This document shows, piece after piece, positions 47,201 to 60,360 of a DNA stretch of 64,000 nucleotides. A model generated the notes under the pieces. It saw nothing but the letters and a program-made list of their open reading frames with translations, searched no databases and was not told the DNA's origin. The translations under genes and the position numbers were made by a program. Origin of the DNA: Megalonaias nervosa (Eukaryota; Mollusca; Bivalvia; Unionida; Unionidae); contig JAECUM010006673.1 of assembly GCA_016617855.1 (NCBI GenBank), positions 1 to 64,000 of the forward strand. Reading direction: 5' to 3'. Positions within the stretch are counted from its first letter, which is position 1; each line of letters begins with the position of its first letter.

Positions 47201-47640
47201 ACGATAGGAGCAGCCGTAAATAGGATATGTACGCTCTTGCTTCCTTCACTGACACGTTTGTCTGTCGTATTCTATATGTACTAAAGCTTGTATAAGGCTA
47301 TGGGATGTTTCGAAATATTATATAGAAATATTATATAGAAACACAAGGAATACCTTCAGATTCAGTACATTTGACTCTTAGTGAAGAAAACAATTTGAAC
47401 CTTAGCGAATACGATACAATAAAGTAAAAAAAGGACCCTTAAGTGTCGATCTTTCAATAAAGATAATTAGGGACCATTAGAGGTCTTTCAGCAAAGATAA
47501 AAAGGGACCATTAAGTTGAGCTTTTTCAATAAAGAAACTAAATATTGCTGAATCTGACCAGTCTCATTACATTTCTCAAAGTCAATCCTCAATTTAAGAT
47601 TCGACTATTTGGCTCGTGACACTTTACACAATAATGTAAT
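47201..47640. other. Gene-free stretch
   Basis: Short direct repeats only (GAAATATTATATA at 47309; AGGGACCATTA at 47469 and 47506). Confidence 0.5.
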
Positions 47641-48352
47641 TAGATACATAGCTAATATTTTCTCTATGAATGTTTACCATGTTCTTTATTATACATTTAG
47701 TAACAGACCTTCTAATTATAAGTAAGATTTTATCTTGTAAACATACGGAACCTTGCAGAATGAAATTGTCCACTAGGTAACAGTTTTTTAGGAAATGTTA
47801 ATTGCAACCTGAAGTCAAGTAGAGGACTCTATAATCCTGCTTTTTTCCTATAAATTATTTTTCCTGCTGTAAGATCAGAGCAGAATTAGTTATATTATTG
47901 TTGTCTCCAGTATTTCATTTGCGCTGGAATTTATTTATGCAAATTATTTAATTCAAGGTATTCTTTTCTGATAATACAAAGTACTCAAAAATAACATTCT
48001 TGGAAATAGAGACTTGGATTAATAGAGAAATTCAAATAAGGATATAATCTTGGACTGTATTATTGTGATTCAACAAAAAAGAACCTGTTGGCACATCACT
48101 AGGACACATGCCACCACAGGCACGTCAACACTTCCAGCATTGGATTTATTTTAGAGTACCGCTAAAGCTTGTTCAGAACTTTAATCATTAGGACTTGTGT
48201 TCGAAATGCCATGATTATTTGGGATTTATTTCGTAATACCGTCAGTTCTTTTTTACTTTTTTTCTTCGGATATATATTATTTGTTGAATTTTACAACACT
48301 CTTTGGTTCGTACTCTTTTTTATTATTTATTTGATGACCATATAGTCGTAAT
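47640..48352 (+). mobile_element. Solo LTR, copy D, decayed
   Basis: Shares GTTAATTGCAACCTGAAGTC with AAGTAGAGG, GTTGGCACATCACTAGG and the 3' ATTTGTTGAATTTTACAAC with a terminal TAGTCGTAATA. The ends are too mutated to place exactly. Confidence 0.6.
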
Positions 48353-50049
48353 ATTGTCATATGAAAATAACAATAAGTAATTAAAATCGTTCAGACTGAT
48401 ATCTTTTAACTTTCATTAGTATCTTTCAGACTGATATCTTTTAACTTTCATTAGTTCTCATTTGGAAAACATCTAGGTTAGGGAACGGTACGATACATTC
48501 GGTACGGTTCTAACAAAGTATGTAGTGGTGGAGGAGATTTATAATTCATGAGTTTCTTGGAAATTTATATTTTCTGTCTTGGAAATATGGCAAGTGTCGC
48601 TATTATTAGTGCAATGATATGCTAAATGGAGATCTTCTCGTGGAAAAGCGTGTGGGCGGATGAATAAACCACTGGTAAGTGCAGGAATGTTCATTTATTT
48701 ACAATGTTTAATTCAGCTCGGGCTAATTGGGGATGTTTCAAAAACTTTTAAAGAACGCAGGACTGACAAAACACATTCTTGAATGTTTTCTTTTTTGCGT
48801 TAGCTGTTTCGAGAGTTTGGAATTTAGTAACCAGTGATGTGTATAGTTTGTATGTTTGAAAGAGTGTTTTCTTTTATAGTTCGTTGCACACGGCATCGCC
48901 AATTGTATCCTATTTGTAGGTAAGTATATTTTCCAGGTCAACATGTAGCTAAAAGTAATTAATTCGTTTCACACGAAGTAAATCAAACTAATTAGGTACT
49001 TTGAGTTACATTTAATGACTCTGACCTGAAAATTTACTAAGTTACAGGTAGGATAATATTCATCATGCTGGACGTTTGTGTCTAGCATAATACCAAACAG
49101 CTCAACTTCGTGTGATTGTGTGTGTCTGTCTCTCGCAAAATGATTTGTATGGTATGTTATCAAAGCTGGACAGGTCTTAAGTTTCTTTATGGGTCAATTT
49201 CATTTTGTTTTATATATGTTGCTCTTGTTGTTTGATTTTTATAAAATTTCAGTCAGGCATAGCAGAATACAACAAGTGTTTCTTCGTTTTTAAAGGTGGA
49301 CACCATGACTGAGACGAGTTCACTGAGACAACCAGACTGAGATAAGAAAAATAAGATTATCAAAACAGCTAGATTTCTCTGTCGCATGGGTGAGAATTAT
49401 AACTCGGTGGGGTTTCTCGTAACCCTTATGATGCTGTCGATGGTGATGTTGTTCGTAATGAGGAGTCATATAACACTGTGGGGTTTCGTGTAACCTTGAT
49501 GATGTTGTCGATGTTGATGTGGTTCGTGATGGTGACGTTGACTCAGAGGACGACATTGGTTTACTCGCAGTGAGGTATCAAAGTTCGAGACCAATCTGTC
49601 TATAGGGAATAAGGAGGCTCGTGATGGCTCCCTTAGTAGATTGGGAGGGGCGGGACATGCACTTTGGTTCCTTGACCATTCGACAGGAGTTGAGGAACAT
49701 GGAAATGCATAGTGTTATCCAAGTACAAGCCTCAAGATACATATGTTTCATTTTTAAACCAATATTATTCAACATCAATATATCGGTGAAATCAATAGTT
49801 CAATATCGCTATATGAGTGAAAATCAATACTACATACATTCTTACATTCTACTTGTATTCATATTATTTTACAAATTCTATAGTCTGAACAACTTTTGCC
49901 GACAGAATCTAAATTGTTCATATTTATTTATAAATCCTATAATCTGATCGCCATCATAATGTCGGATTTATCGAACTCTACGTCATTGAAAGAAGTACGT
50001 AACTGTAGTATCACTTGATGTAAATTTCTGGAGTCTTTGAGAAATTAAA
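48353..50049. other. Gene-free stretch with two small duplications
   Basis: TTCAGACTGATATCTTTTAA occurs twice about 35 bp apart near 48390-48450. A 71-bp unit (GTGGGGTTTCTCGTAACCCT) occurs twice at 49407 and 49478. Open frames of 60-108 residues lack recognisable motifs. Confidence 0.5.
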
Positions 50050-51230
50050 AGAATGACCCCTTGAACTATCAACCCATATATGCTCTATTTGTACATTAAA
50101 ATATTATTGAAAACTATGTCAGCAAGAATATTTTCGGATATTGCATTGACTAATCTTATAGACCAGTGGATACCAGAAATCGAATCACGCGAACTTATTG
50201 GAGCAATCTACATTAATTATAAAACAGCATTCGATTTGCTGGACCATTTGGTGCTTATGTAAAAACTATGAGAATAAAGGTTTTCTTCGAAGTCAGTTGC
50301 TCAAGTCGCATATCACTGACATACCCATGGATGTTTGCACAGGTAGGTATACTTCCGAATCAAGTCCTATTTTAAGTTGTGTTCCTCAAGGATCTATATT
50401 GGGGCCTGTTCTTTTTATATGTTTATCAATGATTTAGCCTTGTATCCAGTACACTCTAACATAGATCATGTCGCTGATGACTCAATAGTGCAATCATCTG
50501 TTAAGTCACCTGACTCCATTGAAAATAAACGTCTAATCGACCTCAGCAGAAAGCAGTTTGGTGTCAGCAAAACATAATGCATAGTAAGGCCTTTAAAAAC
50601 GAAATGTATGACAATCCAAATAAGGCAGCGCTTATCAACTAAAACATACTTACTTCTAAATAAAAATGGCTTAGAGGTGTCGAGTGTCAAAAATCAAAAA
50701 CTTCTTGGTATCTACTTTGATCAAGGTCTCAGCTGGAATACAAATCTGGATCAAAAACGTGCAGCTTTAGTCAAAAGAATAACTCTCTTAAAACTACTGT
50801 CGACATTTCAACCTCCCAAGTCACTTGAACCTTTTTTGGGGATATAATTTACCACTGACAAATCACAGGTACACCGTATGGGAATACACATCAAATTATA
50901 ACCCATAAAAAATTAACAAACTCCAGAAAATGACCACCAGAATAAATCTGAAATTTTGTGCAACGATTGCCTCGAATGTTTTCAAGTCCTAAAAATTATG
51001 GCCACCTTATTACAACAAAAACGAATTCTTTACTGTAAAGGAATAGTGACTTATAAGACAATGATCTCCAGACTCGGAAGTCGAAAACCAACCAATACGA
51101 AATCTATTCACTATATCAGCAGCTAACTTTTGGATTGCCTTACCGCTGTGGATACGTAATTAAAATTCTTTTGCTTCGTTTAAAATTTTATTAAAACAAT
51201 TTTTTCTTGACGAGCTTGAATGATATATCA
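50050..51230 (+). pseudogene. CR1/jockey-like LINE reverse transcriptase fragment
   Basis: Broken frames show NDPLNYQPI near 50053, LIGAIYINYKTAFDLLDHLVL at 50197-50259 (motif A with the catalytic Asp changed to Asn), CVPQGSILGPVLF in two frames near 50380-50415, INDLALYPVHSN, and VADDS at 50470-50484 in place of YADD. Then come VKNQKLLGIYFDQGLSWN (thumb), a HRYTVWEYTSNYN-like stretch near 50866, and FWIALPLWIRN with a FASFKILLKQ tail near 51130-51200, which is the usual W-SLP--IR--S---FK C-terminus. Motif changes, frameshifts and stops mean no activity. The 5' part of ORF2 is absent. Confidence 0.78.
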
Positions 51231-51323
51231 AAAGCTTCTTAAAAGAGAAATTTATAATTGTATGTAGAAACAATATGAGCATGTTTTACACTGTATGTAG
51301 TAGAGAACTTTTCATATATGTAT

Positions 51324-52111
51324 TGTTATTTATATCCATAAGATTTTTAATTGTTATTGATGACTATAAAGTGTAGTGATTATCTATAACTGGATTTGGT
51401 GTACGCGCATAGGGTTTATTTTTAGAAGTTAAGAACGTAAAATTGCATAGGATTTATCGATACATACTTACGTACGTTTTTATAGTTACTAATAATAAAA
51501 TTTTTAGTAAATATGCTCACGAGTTTAGTATTTTGTTTTATTGCACAGATCGGTCAGTGGTATCTTAAAAGAATTACGTTTATTCCCACTGTATGGGTTA
51601 AATCATGTGAGTTCGTCTACGATTTTGGAGATTTAAGATTTGTCACGTAGGAGTAGTGTCTTTTGCTCTTTTGTCTGCATATACATAACAAGCACTGGAC
51701 AAGTCTCTTATTCTTGTTTCTTGTATTCTTGTTGTAAAGTCAAGTGTGTAGACGTATTTTATATTTTATTTAGATATTATTTGAGAGGAAAATAAACAAT
51801 TAATCAATGGAAATAGAAAGTTCTTATTGGACTTAAATATTATTCTGGGACAATTGTTAATTACTCAAAGGAGTTCGGGACAGTGCCATTTTGATACATC
51901 AAGACTGGTGGCGGATTAGTATATTCATGGCTCTGAAGTTTCATTCTTTTGGACTTTAATGTAAGTTTTTCACGATTATTTTAGATTCAGTGTGCAATAC
52001 CCTAAGTTCCTCTTAAATTTTAATGTTATACAATTGATAATAAAATTGTTTCTTAAGTTTTATCAAACGTGTTGGTTTTGCTTTTTTCTGTTTTACCATA
52101 GAATCGTAACA
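51324..52111 (+). mobile_element. Solo LTR, copy E
   Basis: 788 bp from TGTTATTTATA to ATCGTAACA, with GTAT on both sides (51320-51323, 52112-52115), a 4-bp target-site duplication. The 3' part has ATACCCTAAGTTCCTCTTAA and AATAAAATTGTTTCTTAAG. No internal region. It lies just after the LINE fragment. Confidence 0.72.
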
Positions 52112-52149
52112 GTATCTGTGAACCAATAAAGTTGTTATGAAAAAGTGTT

Positions 52150-53640
52150 TGTTCTCGTAACCTTCTTCTCACTTCTTGCTTTGAGAAGTAATACTCATAA
52201 CTTAAGAAATGTCTTTGCCCATGGTTAGAGAGAGAGAATAAAAGAGTTCAGACTCTCTTAAAAGAGATGTCACTCATAACGGTTATCGCCAAGACACAAT
52301 ACCATAAGGAACAAATTCATATGATTCATATGAATCATGAGAGAAAAACCTCAGTAATATTATCGAACCCCATTGGGTCACAAAATAAACAATATCTGCA
52401 TTAATGTTTGAGAAAGCTAGGCGGAAATTACAATTCTCCCTAAGATAGGTACAATAAGGTGAATACGGTAAGACTGTTATATGTGTAGGCAGCGAAACAT
52501 ATATAAGGTGGTTTCAAATTTCAGTACGAACAGGTTTGATGTAAAAGCTTGGTCTATGGGATGCAAAGTAAAAGTTAATAGGTTCAATCACATTCTATCT
52601 AGTAGAAACCTTAACAACTGCAGTAGGTATAGAAAAAGATATTGTTACTAAATAAGAAATTAAATACAGCATAGATTAGATCAGTTTTTGGAAATATTTT
52701 GAAATTAACGCACTAACCTTGTAATTTTGTATTTCAAGAAACAAAATAAGATATAGCAAAAACATACCTGTGTGAGAATTACCACAGTCCAGAATATTCT
52801 TCCTATGAAACAAATTAGATATTAAATAGTAAACAATACACGTATTGTCTGTAATTCTGAAAGAGTTCAGATTGTAAAAGTTGAAGTCACTATCACTGGA
52901 AAGAAAACTGTCAATGCGGCTGTCGTTGACTTGGGGCCTGGCGGAGATGTTGCTGTTGGACCCATGGAAATCTCTGTTTATGGCATGGATGTTCCTCATA
53001 ACTTAAGAAAGGTCTTTGTCCATGGTTAGAGAAAAAGAGAAGAAAAGAGTTCAGACTCTCTTAAAAGAGGTGTCACTCATAACGGTTTAGATAGGGCTAC
53101 ACCTGGGGAAAATGGCGATGCAGGAGAGGTAACAGGAACGACTGTAACAAAAGACAGAGTCTTCTGATTCTTCGATGAACGAACTGATTTTGCACCAGCT
53201 TGCTCTCAATTTATACACAGTTTTGAACGTGTCCTCAGAACCAATTATGGACATTTATCTAGATAATTGTGTTCGTTCATTTCGAATCAGAACAGGCTCT
53301 CGTCCTCCCACGGGAAAGGCGTGAATCATCTAGCTTACTCATCCATTAGGGACCTAGGAAATTGCCTGTTCAGCAGTTTGTCACCAAGTCTAAAATTTCC
53401 TGACCTTTGGAAAGAAGAGAATTGTATTTAATGGGTTATTTTTGCACTTGCTCATAAAAGCGCGATCTTTATTAAGATAGTATACAGTTGTAGTAGAGAT
53501 ATAGATAAAATTAATCTCAGTTATTTTAGTGGAAAATTACTTTCAACATAATTTAATGAAAAATTACTTTTAATACAATTTAGAGAAAATTTGAATCTAA
53601 ATACTTTTACTCAAACATTCTGTCCTAATATAGTCACACA
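52150..53640. repeat. Duplicated block with internal repeats
   Basis: TCATAACTTAAGAAATGTCT...GTTAGAGAG...GTCACTCATAACGG occurs at 52195-52280 and again at 52997-53083. The second is followed by CAGAGTCTTCTGATTCTTCG (53155) and TCACCAAGTCTAAAATTTCC (53380), all of which recur at 58690-59700. No gene recognised, although the minus-strand 107-residue frame at 52676-52999 is open. Confidence 0.7.
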
Positions 53641-53835
53641 TATTAATTTATTTTAAATCTGTGTACGTAAATTTGTAGGAGTAGGTGGTGTGTGATGACA
53701 CTTGAATGTGTGTAAGTGAACATTTTCTTAAATTTTTTTAGCATGACCTGTTGCAACAATTGAGTACCTCATGGCAGATGGGTCTTGCATGACCACGTAT
53801 GTTATGACCAAATGTGTTATCCTCGTTAAACATAG

Positions 53836-53876
<41 letters not shown>

Positions 53877-53954
53877 TTTGTTCGTTCATTCATATCTCTT
53901 TATGAATTGTATTCATTTATCAACTATGCTGACCAGTCACCATATTAATCAAAT
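53641..53954. other. Spacer with (ATT)n
   Basis: (ATT)n at 53838-53874. Nothing else. Confidence 0.7.
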
Positions 53955-55862
53955 TTGTACGCGAGACCTTGGATCACGACAGATGTCCTTGAACTATGCG
54001 ACAAAAGAAGAGAACTGAAAAAGGGAAGAAGAGATAATGAAGGAGTTAGAAAATACAGAGAGATAAACAATATGATCAGGAAAAGCATAAGAAAGGCAAA
54101 GGAATCCTGGATAGAAAGACAATGCTGCAAAATCGAAGACAGTCTGAGTAGAAATGACAGCAAAATGGCATATCAAACACTACCACAGTCCAAGACAAAT
54201 CAGGAAAATGCCTCACAGAAGATCAAAAGATCCTCAAGCGATGGACAGAATACTGCTCAGATTTGTACAATCATAAGACCCAAAGAGATCAAGCAGTATT
54301 AAATTGCCCTCAGGCAGAAGAAATTAATGACAACCCCATTCTTCGTGAAGAAGTAGAAATTGCAGTTAGGTCAATAAAGAAAGGAAAGTCGGCCGGCATT
54401 GACAACATAACCAGCAGAGCTCATTCAAGCAGGAGGAGAAGAGATAGCCACAGTCCTAACAACAATCTGCAACACGATTTGGCAAACAGGAAAATGGCCC
54501 ACCACATGGACTCATCCTTGGTCATCGCGCTCCCCATGAAAGGAAACCTACAGCTTTGCCAAAACTACAGAACCATCAGTTTGATCAATCACCCGAGCAA
54601 AGTCATGCTGAAGATAATTCTCAACAGACTAAAGTCTAAAGCATAGAAAAAGTATTGCTGAAGAGCAGATAGGCCTCCGAGCAGGAAGGAGCACCACAGA
54701 ACAAATCTTCAGTCTCAGACTCCTTTGCGAGAAATACCTTCAGCACCAGCAGAATCTATACCACGTCTTTATAGATTTCAAAATGGCCTTTGATAGGGTA
54801 TGGCATGCAGCCTTATGGGCAACTAGGAGGAAGTACAACATCATCTCAAACCTGGTGCAAGTTGTTGAGCACCTCTATGATAAATCCACCAGTACTGTCC
54901 TCATCAATGGCAGCAGAGGAGATTGGTTTCGAACAACAGCTGGAGTCAGACAGGGATGTGTACTGTCACCTACACTCTTCAAAATTTTCCTGGAAAGGAT
55001 CATGGAGGATGCCTTGCATGACCACAAGGGTACTGTTAGCATCGGAAGAAGAACAATCACAAACCTTCGCTTCGCAGATGATATTGATGGTTTAGCAGGA
55101 GATGAGAAAGAACTGGCTGACTTGGTTGAACGCATCGACACAGCCTCCACAGCATACGGTATGGAGATTAGCGCTGAATAAACCAAACTGATGACAAACA
55201 ACACCAGTGGCATCAGTGCAGAAATAAAGGTCAGTGGACAGAAGCTGGAAAGAGCCACAAACTTTAAGTACTTGGGATCAGTTATCACAGACGAGGGCTC
55301 CAAAACATAACTACTTTGCAGGATTGCCCAGACAACAGCAACAATTACAAGGTTGAGACCAATATGGAAAGATACCAACATTGCTTTTGGTTCCAAAATA
55401 AGGCTGATGCGCTCGATTGTCATATCCATCTTTCTGTATGCTTGTGAAACAAGGACGCTCACTTCAGATCTACAAAGAAGGATTCAAATTTTCGAAATGA
55501 GATGCTACCGCAAGATCTTGGGCATCGCATACATTGACCATGTAACCAACGAAGAAGTCCACAACAGGATCCAACGAGCCATCGGATCCTATGAAGACCT
55601 CTTGACCACTGTAAAAAAGTGCAAACTGAAGTGGTACGGTCATGTCTCAAGATCATCTGGACTGGCAAAAACAATCTTGCAAGGCACAATGCGGGGGTGC
55701 AGGAGAAGAGGCAGACAGAAAAAGTGGTGGGAAGACAACATTAAGGAGTGGACAGGCACTGGATTTGGAGATTCCCAAAGGGCAGTAGAGAACAGGGAAA
55801 GATGGAGAAAATTGGTTGCAAAGTCAACTGTGGTGCCCCAACGACCTCTTGGGTTAAGAGAT

Positions 55863-55898
<36 letters not shown>
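53955..55898 (+). pseudogene. RTE-like LINE ORF2, truncated, with (TGA)n tail
   Basis: From PWITTDVLELCDKRRELKK the copy covers the pre-RT linker, the RT and the C-terminal domain. Blocks in order: KKGKSAGIDNI at 54379; QNYRTISLINHPSKVMLKII at 54560-54620; a RSTTEQIF-like segment near 54700; DFKMAFDRVWHAALW at 54774-54818; GVRQGCVLSPTLFKIFLE at 54940-54996; NLRFADDIDGLAGDEKEL with the intact catalytic FADD at 55071-55082; NFKYLGSVITDEGS near 55260; FLYACETRTL, KWYGHVSRSSGLAKTILQG and GCRRRGRQKKWWEDNIKEW. It ends at 55863 and runs straight into (TGA)n (to about 55898), the simple-repeat tail typical of RTE elements. Frameshifts near 54245, 54400 and 54640 and stops at about 55179 and 55306 inactivate it. 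The endonuclease is missing. Confidence 0.88.
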
Positions 55899-55900
<2 letters not shown>

Positions 55901-56812
55901 GTGATGTACGTTTAATCTGCTTATTCGCTAAATCTAACCCCATCCTAGATTTATCCCGTTACAGTTCTATACCATATGAGTTCGCATGTTGTACTAGCCG
56001 GTAAATAAGAGGATTTCTGAATAAAAGCGGTTTTGATTAATCACTGGAGTGATTTGGAAGAAAGATTTGTTTTACACAGCGCTCAATACAATTATGACTA
56101 AAATGTACGGAGAGAGATTGACTCCTACTTGGTCAGTTAGCAAACATGGTCACATGTCACGCAAGAGCACCCGATTCAAAGCGGACAACAAACGTATTGT
56201 TATGTTTTAGATTTATAATTTGTTCTGATTATGTCCTTGCTTTGCCTTGAATTAGGAATGAGAATTGTTTATACCTGATGACAATTAAACATACCCTAAG
56301 ACAAGTATTACATATACTACTAAACGTTCTTTAAGTAAAGTTATTAAACAGCTGCCTCCATCAAATTACTATAATACAATCCAAGGTAACTATCTTATTC
56401 ACTTGTGCAAATGCTAATTTATTGCGGTTCAGAGCACAGAAAAAAGGAAAATTCCATATTTAAAATGACATTATTAATGAGGGCAAACATAAACAGTAAT
56501 CTTAAATTTAAATCAATATTTTGCTTTATGTAACTTACAATTGAATGGAAATAAATTGGCTATATTTTGCCATTTCAAAATTAACTAGCAATAGGGTAAA
56601 AACCAATCCAAATGATAAGGATCAACATTTCCTCAACAGAAGCATTCTTGGCCTTTTCTAAACAAGTGGGAAAAAAAAGAAAATGAAAATCAACTTTGTA
56701 GCAGTGGCAGCTGTTTTGAATTTCAATTATTAAAATGGACTTTTCACTTGGGTGAAAATTCAAATAGTGATCCATTTTGATAAAAAAAATCAAAAGTTAC
56801 GTTCAGTAACGA
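55899..56812. other. Gene-free stretch
   Basis: No gene, RNA or element signature recognised. Confidence 0.45.
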
Positions 56813-56814
56813 AT

Positions 56815-57945
56815 ATATTACTTAGATTATATTTGATTTAATACGTAGTCTATAATGACTTGATACATAGATTATATTGACTTGATACATAATCTATAAT
56901 GACTCGATACGTAGTCTATAATAACTTCATACGTAATATATAATGACTCGATACTTAGTCTATAATGACTTGGTATGTAATCTATAATGACTTGGTACGT
57001 AATCTATAATGCTTTGACACGTAATATATAATGGCTTGATGCGTAGTATATAATGACAGGATACTTAATCTATAAGGACTTGCTACGTAATCTATAATGA
57101 ATTGACACGTAATCTACAATGACTTGATGCGTAGTATATGATGACTTGATACGTAATCTATAATGACTCGATACTTAGTCTATAATGACTTGAAACATAA
57201 TTTAGAGTGACTTGACACGTAATCTATAATGACTTGACACGTAAACTATAAAGACTTGATACGTAATCTATAATGACTTGATATTTAATCTATAATGGCT
57301 TGACAAGTAATCTGCAATGACTTGATACGTAATTTATAATGACTTGATACGTACTCTATAATGACTTGATACGTAATCTATAATGACTTGACACGTAAAC
57401 TATAAAGACTTGATACGTAATCTATAATGACTTGATATTTAATCTGTAATGGCTTGACAAGTAATCTGTAATGACTTGATACGTACTCTATAATGACTTG
57501 ACACGTAATCTATAATGACTTGACACGTAAACTATAATGACGTGATACGTAATCTATAATGACTTGATATTTAATCTATAAAGACTTGACACGTAAACTA
57601 TAATGACTTGATACGTAATCTACAATAACTTGATACGTAGTCTATAATGACCTATATTATGTATTACTCAATATGTAGTCTTTAATGACTTAGGTTATGT
57701 ATTACTTGATACGTAATCTATAATGACTTAGGTTATGTATTGCTTGATACGTAGTCTATAATGACTTAGGTTATGTATTACTTCATACGTAATCTATAAT
57801 CACGTAGGTTATGTATTACTTGATACGTAATCTATAATCACTTAGGTTATGTATTACTTGATACGTAATCTATAATCACTTAGGTTATGTATTACTTGAT
57901 ACTTAATCTATAATCACTTAGGTTATGTATTACTTGATATTGCAT
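56815..57945. repeat. 22-bp satellite with a 38-bp derived section
   Basis: From 56815 to about 57640 the unit is CTTGATACGTAATCTATAAT with GA (22 bp), about 38 copies, with some higher-order blocks (57225-57300 resembles 57380-57455). From 57650 to 57945 the unit becomes 38 bp by insertion of CTTAGGTTATGTATTA, about eight copies. No frame is open. Confidence 0.92.
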
Positions 57946-58270
57946 AAGATATTTGAGGACTTTTTGTGTCTTTATTACCAGCCGTAAAATTCAGAGTTTG
58001 TTCTTTATTTTTGGGAGGTTCGTTCCAGACATAACAGAGGTTACTACAGTTGGTTTTTTTAATGTGGAGCCATCTATGCAGGAGACAACTGAGCAGGGAA
58101 GGCTCCTTGTGAGTCTGAATAAACTAAGGAGAGCGTGGCTACTTGGCGGGAAACGCATAGACACAATATATCGATAAGCAATGTACTGAACGTTCACCAG
58201 CTGTCACTCCATTCAATTTACTTTTAACAATTATCCTGTTTTATTTTTCTTATCATATTTCCATTAATAG
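57946..58270. other. Gene-free spacer
   Basis: Overlapping plus and minus frames of about 70 residues at 57953-58197 lack recognisable motifs. Confidence 0.4.
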
Positions 58271-58680
58271 CTGCAGTTGTAACATCCACGACCAAAGGAA
58301 ATAATGCATTGATTGGAATGAATCCAGTTCACATTTATTGTTTATCGTTGATATCGTTTCTTCCTTTCTTCTGTACTGTTATTTGCTTAGCAAATATAAA
58401 AATACGAGTGTATTATCACATACTGATACGTGTTGCATATCAAGATACACATGTCTGATCTGAGATCTAATTTCAGTTTTCCAGCATTCTAAACAAAGCC
58501 AGCTGTCAGCCAAATAATCAAACTTTTCGTCGCAGACTTCCGAGCGACAAGAATCTGTCCTAACGTGTAGTGAGTGACACGGATGATTAACAGGAACAGG
58601 AAAGGTAAATAGCTTGGTCGAATGTTGACGTCACAGATAAAGATTGCAACCTGGACAAGATACTGTTATGAAAATCTTGT
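58271..58680. repeat. Segmental duplication, partner of 45.0 and 46.9 kb
   Basis: 58280-58370 matches 44995-45085 and 58430-58670 matches 46950-47175; about 1.8 kb lying between the two pieces in the other copy is absent here. Confidence 0.65.
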
Positions 58681-58727
58681 TATGAGGAGGAAATACTCAT
58701 AACTTAAGAAATGTCTTTGCTAATGGT

Positions 58728-58786
<59 letters not shown>

Positions 58787-59840
58787 AAAGAGTTCAGGCT
58801 CTCTTAACAAAAGGTGTGTCACTCATAACGGTGTAGATACTGCTACATCTTGTGGAAAATGGCGATGCAAGAGAGGTAACGGGAACTACTGTAAGGAAAG
58901 ACAGAGTCTTCTGATTCTTCGATGAATGAACTTTATTTAAATAATTGATATATAGATATATAATACTACATTCTAGAGATACACCGTATAAAGCCGTTAT
59001 AATTAAAATACACGAAATACATATAAAATTACACTTTTCCTTTGAGCTTACCAACTTCCTATATTTGAATAATTTCTGCCTTTTAGAATAAAATACAGAT
59101 AATTAGATCTCTACTAAATTCATCATAGCCAAAGAGTATAACATTCAATAGTTGCAATATAGTCCAACAATCGTTTTGAAAAAATGTATTTTACTAAATT
59201 TAAAATAGAATACTAATTTGGAATAGGTTACTAAAACATTATTCTTTATTACTTAAAGAATATTTTCTTTCCAAATTAAATCTGAACATGAAGTTGGTAG
59301 CGATTTTGTCTTTTCCAATAATACGCACCATAAATACAAATGAATATAAATTCTTTGAAACAATTAAACATTCAGTTACATTATAATATAAAAAAAAAAA
59401 CTCACAGAAATGTTGCACAAATATCAAGTCTAGATTGAACTTTACCGTGAAAATCTCAGCATTAAAATGTTCCTATACTTAAAAAGAAGTTTTCAAATAC
59501 AGACGATTCTTACCTGTAAGGAAAGACAGAGTCTTCTGATTCTTCGATGAACGAACTGAACGAAATTGCCTGTTCAGCAGTTTGCCACCAAGTCTAAAAT
59601 TTCCTGACCTTTGGATAGAAGAGAATTGTATTTTATGGGTTATTTTTGCACTTGCTCATAAAAGCGCGATCTTTATTAAAATAGTATACAGTTGTAGTAC
59701 AAAAATAGATAAATTAAATCTCAATATATTTTAGTGGAAAGATACTTTCAATATAATTTAATGAAAAATTACTTTTAATACGATTTAGAAAAATTTGAAT
59801 CTTAATACTTTTACTCAAAAATTCTGTTCTAAAAATACCA
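58681..59840. repeat. Segmental duplication, partner of 53.0-53.6 kb
   Basis: 58690-58925 matches 52997-53180, with an (AG)n expansion at 58731-58783 where the partner has only AGAGAAAAAGAG. 59515-59800 matches 53150-53590. About 590 bp (58926-59515) separate the pieces here, bounded on both sides by AGACAGAGTCTTCTGATTCT. The 86- and 62-residue minus frames are unsupported. Confidence 0.7.
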
Positions 59841-59844
59841 TAGA

Positions 59845-59902
<58 letters not shown>

Positions 59903-60360
59903 CAGTGAAATGAGATTTACAGCCATAAGGGAGAAATGTACTTATATACACTATTTGTACACGTGTTTTGCACTGACTGTTCATTAAAATACGGTTTCCC
60001 TGCCCATAACCTTGAAATAAATTATAAAATCAAAGTTGTTTGACTGTATAGTCTCATTAGTTACTTGTATATACTGTTAATAGCCGGACAAAAGCAAAGC
60101 TTTGTTTTCTTGCATTCGATAGATCATGGCACTGTTATCTTTCACTTACACCATCACTCTGTCTTTCACCTGCCCCATCCCTTGACCCAGAAAATAAAGC
60201 ATGAATATAGACTGTAAAATAAATTCCCAAAGATGAAAAAGATGCATTAATATTCCTCGGCATGGAGTATTTTGCTTGACGTACTCTAGATGTAGCAAGG
60301 CTTGATCCGCCCATGGCGCAATAATACGCGTATATAAACATTCTAGCGACCGTCTGCAGT
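59841..60360. other. (CT)n and gene-free spacer
   Basis: (CT)n at 59847-59899. Nothing else recognised. Confidence 0.6.
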
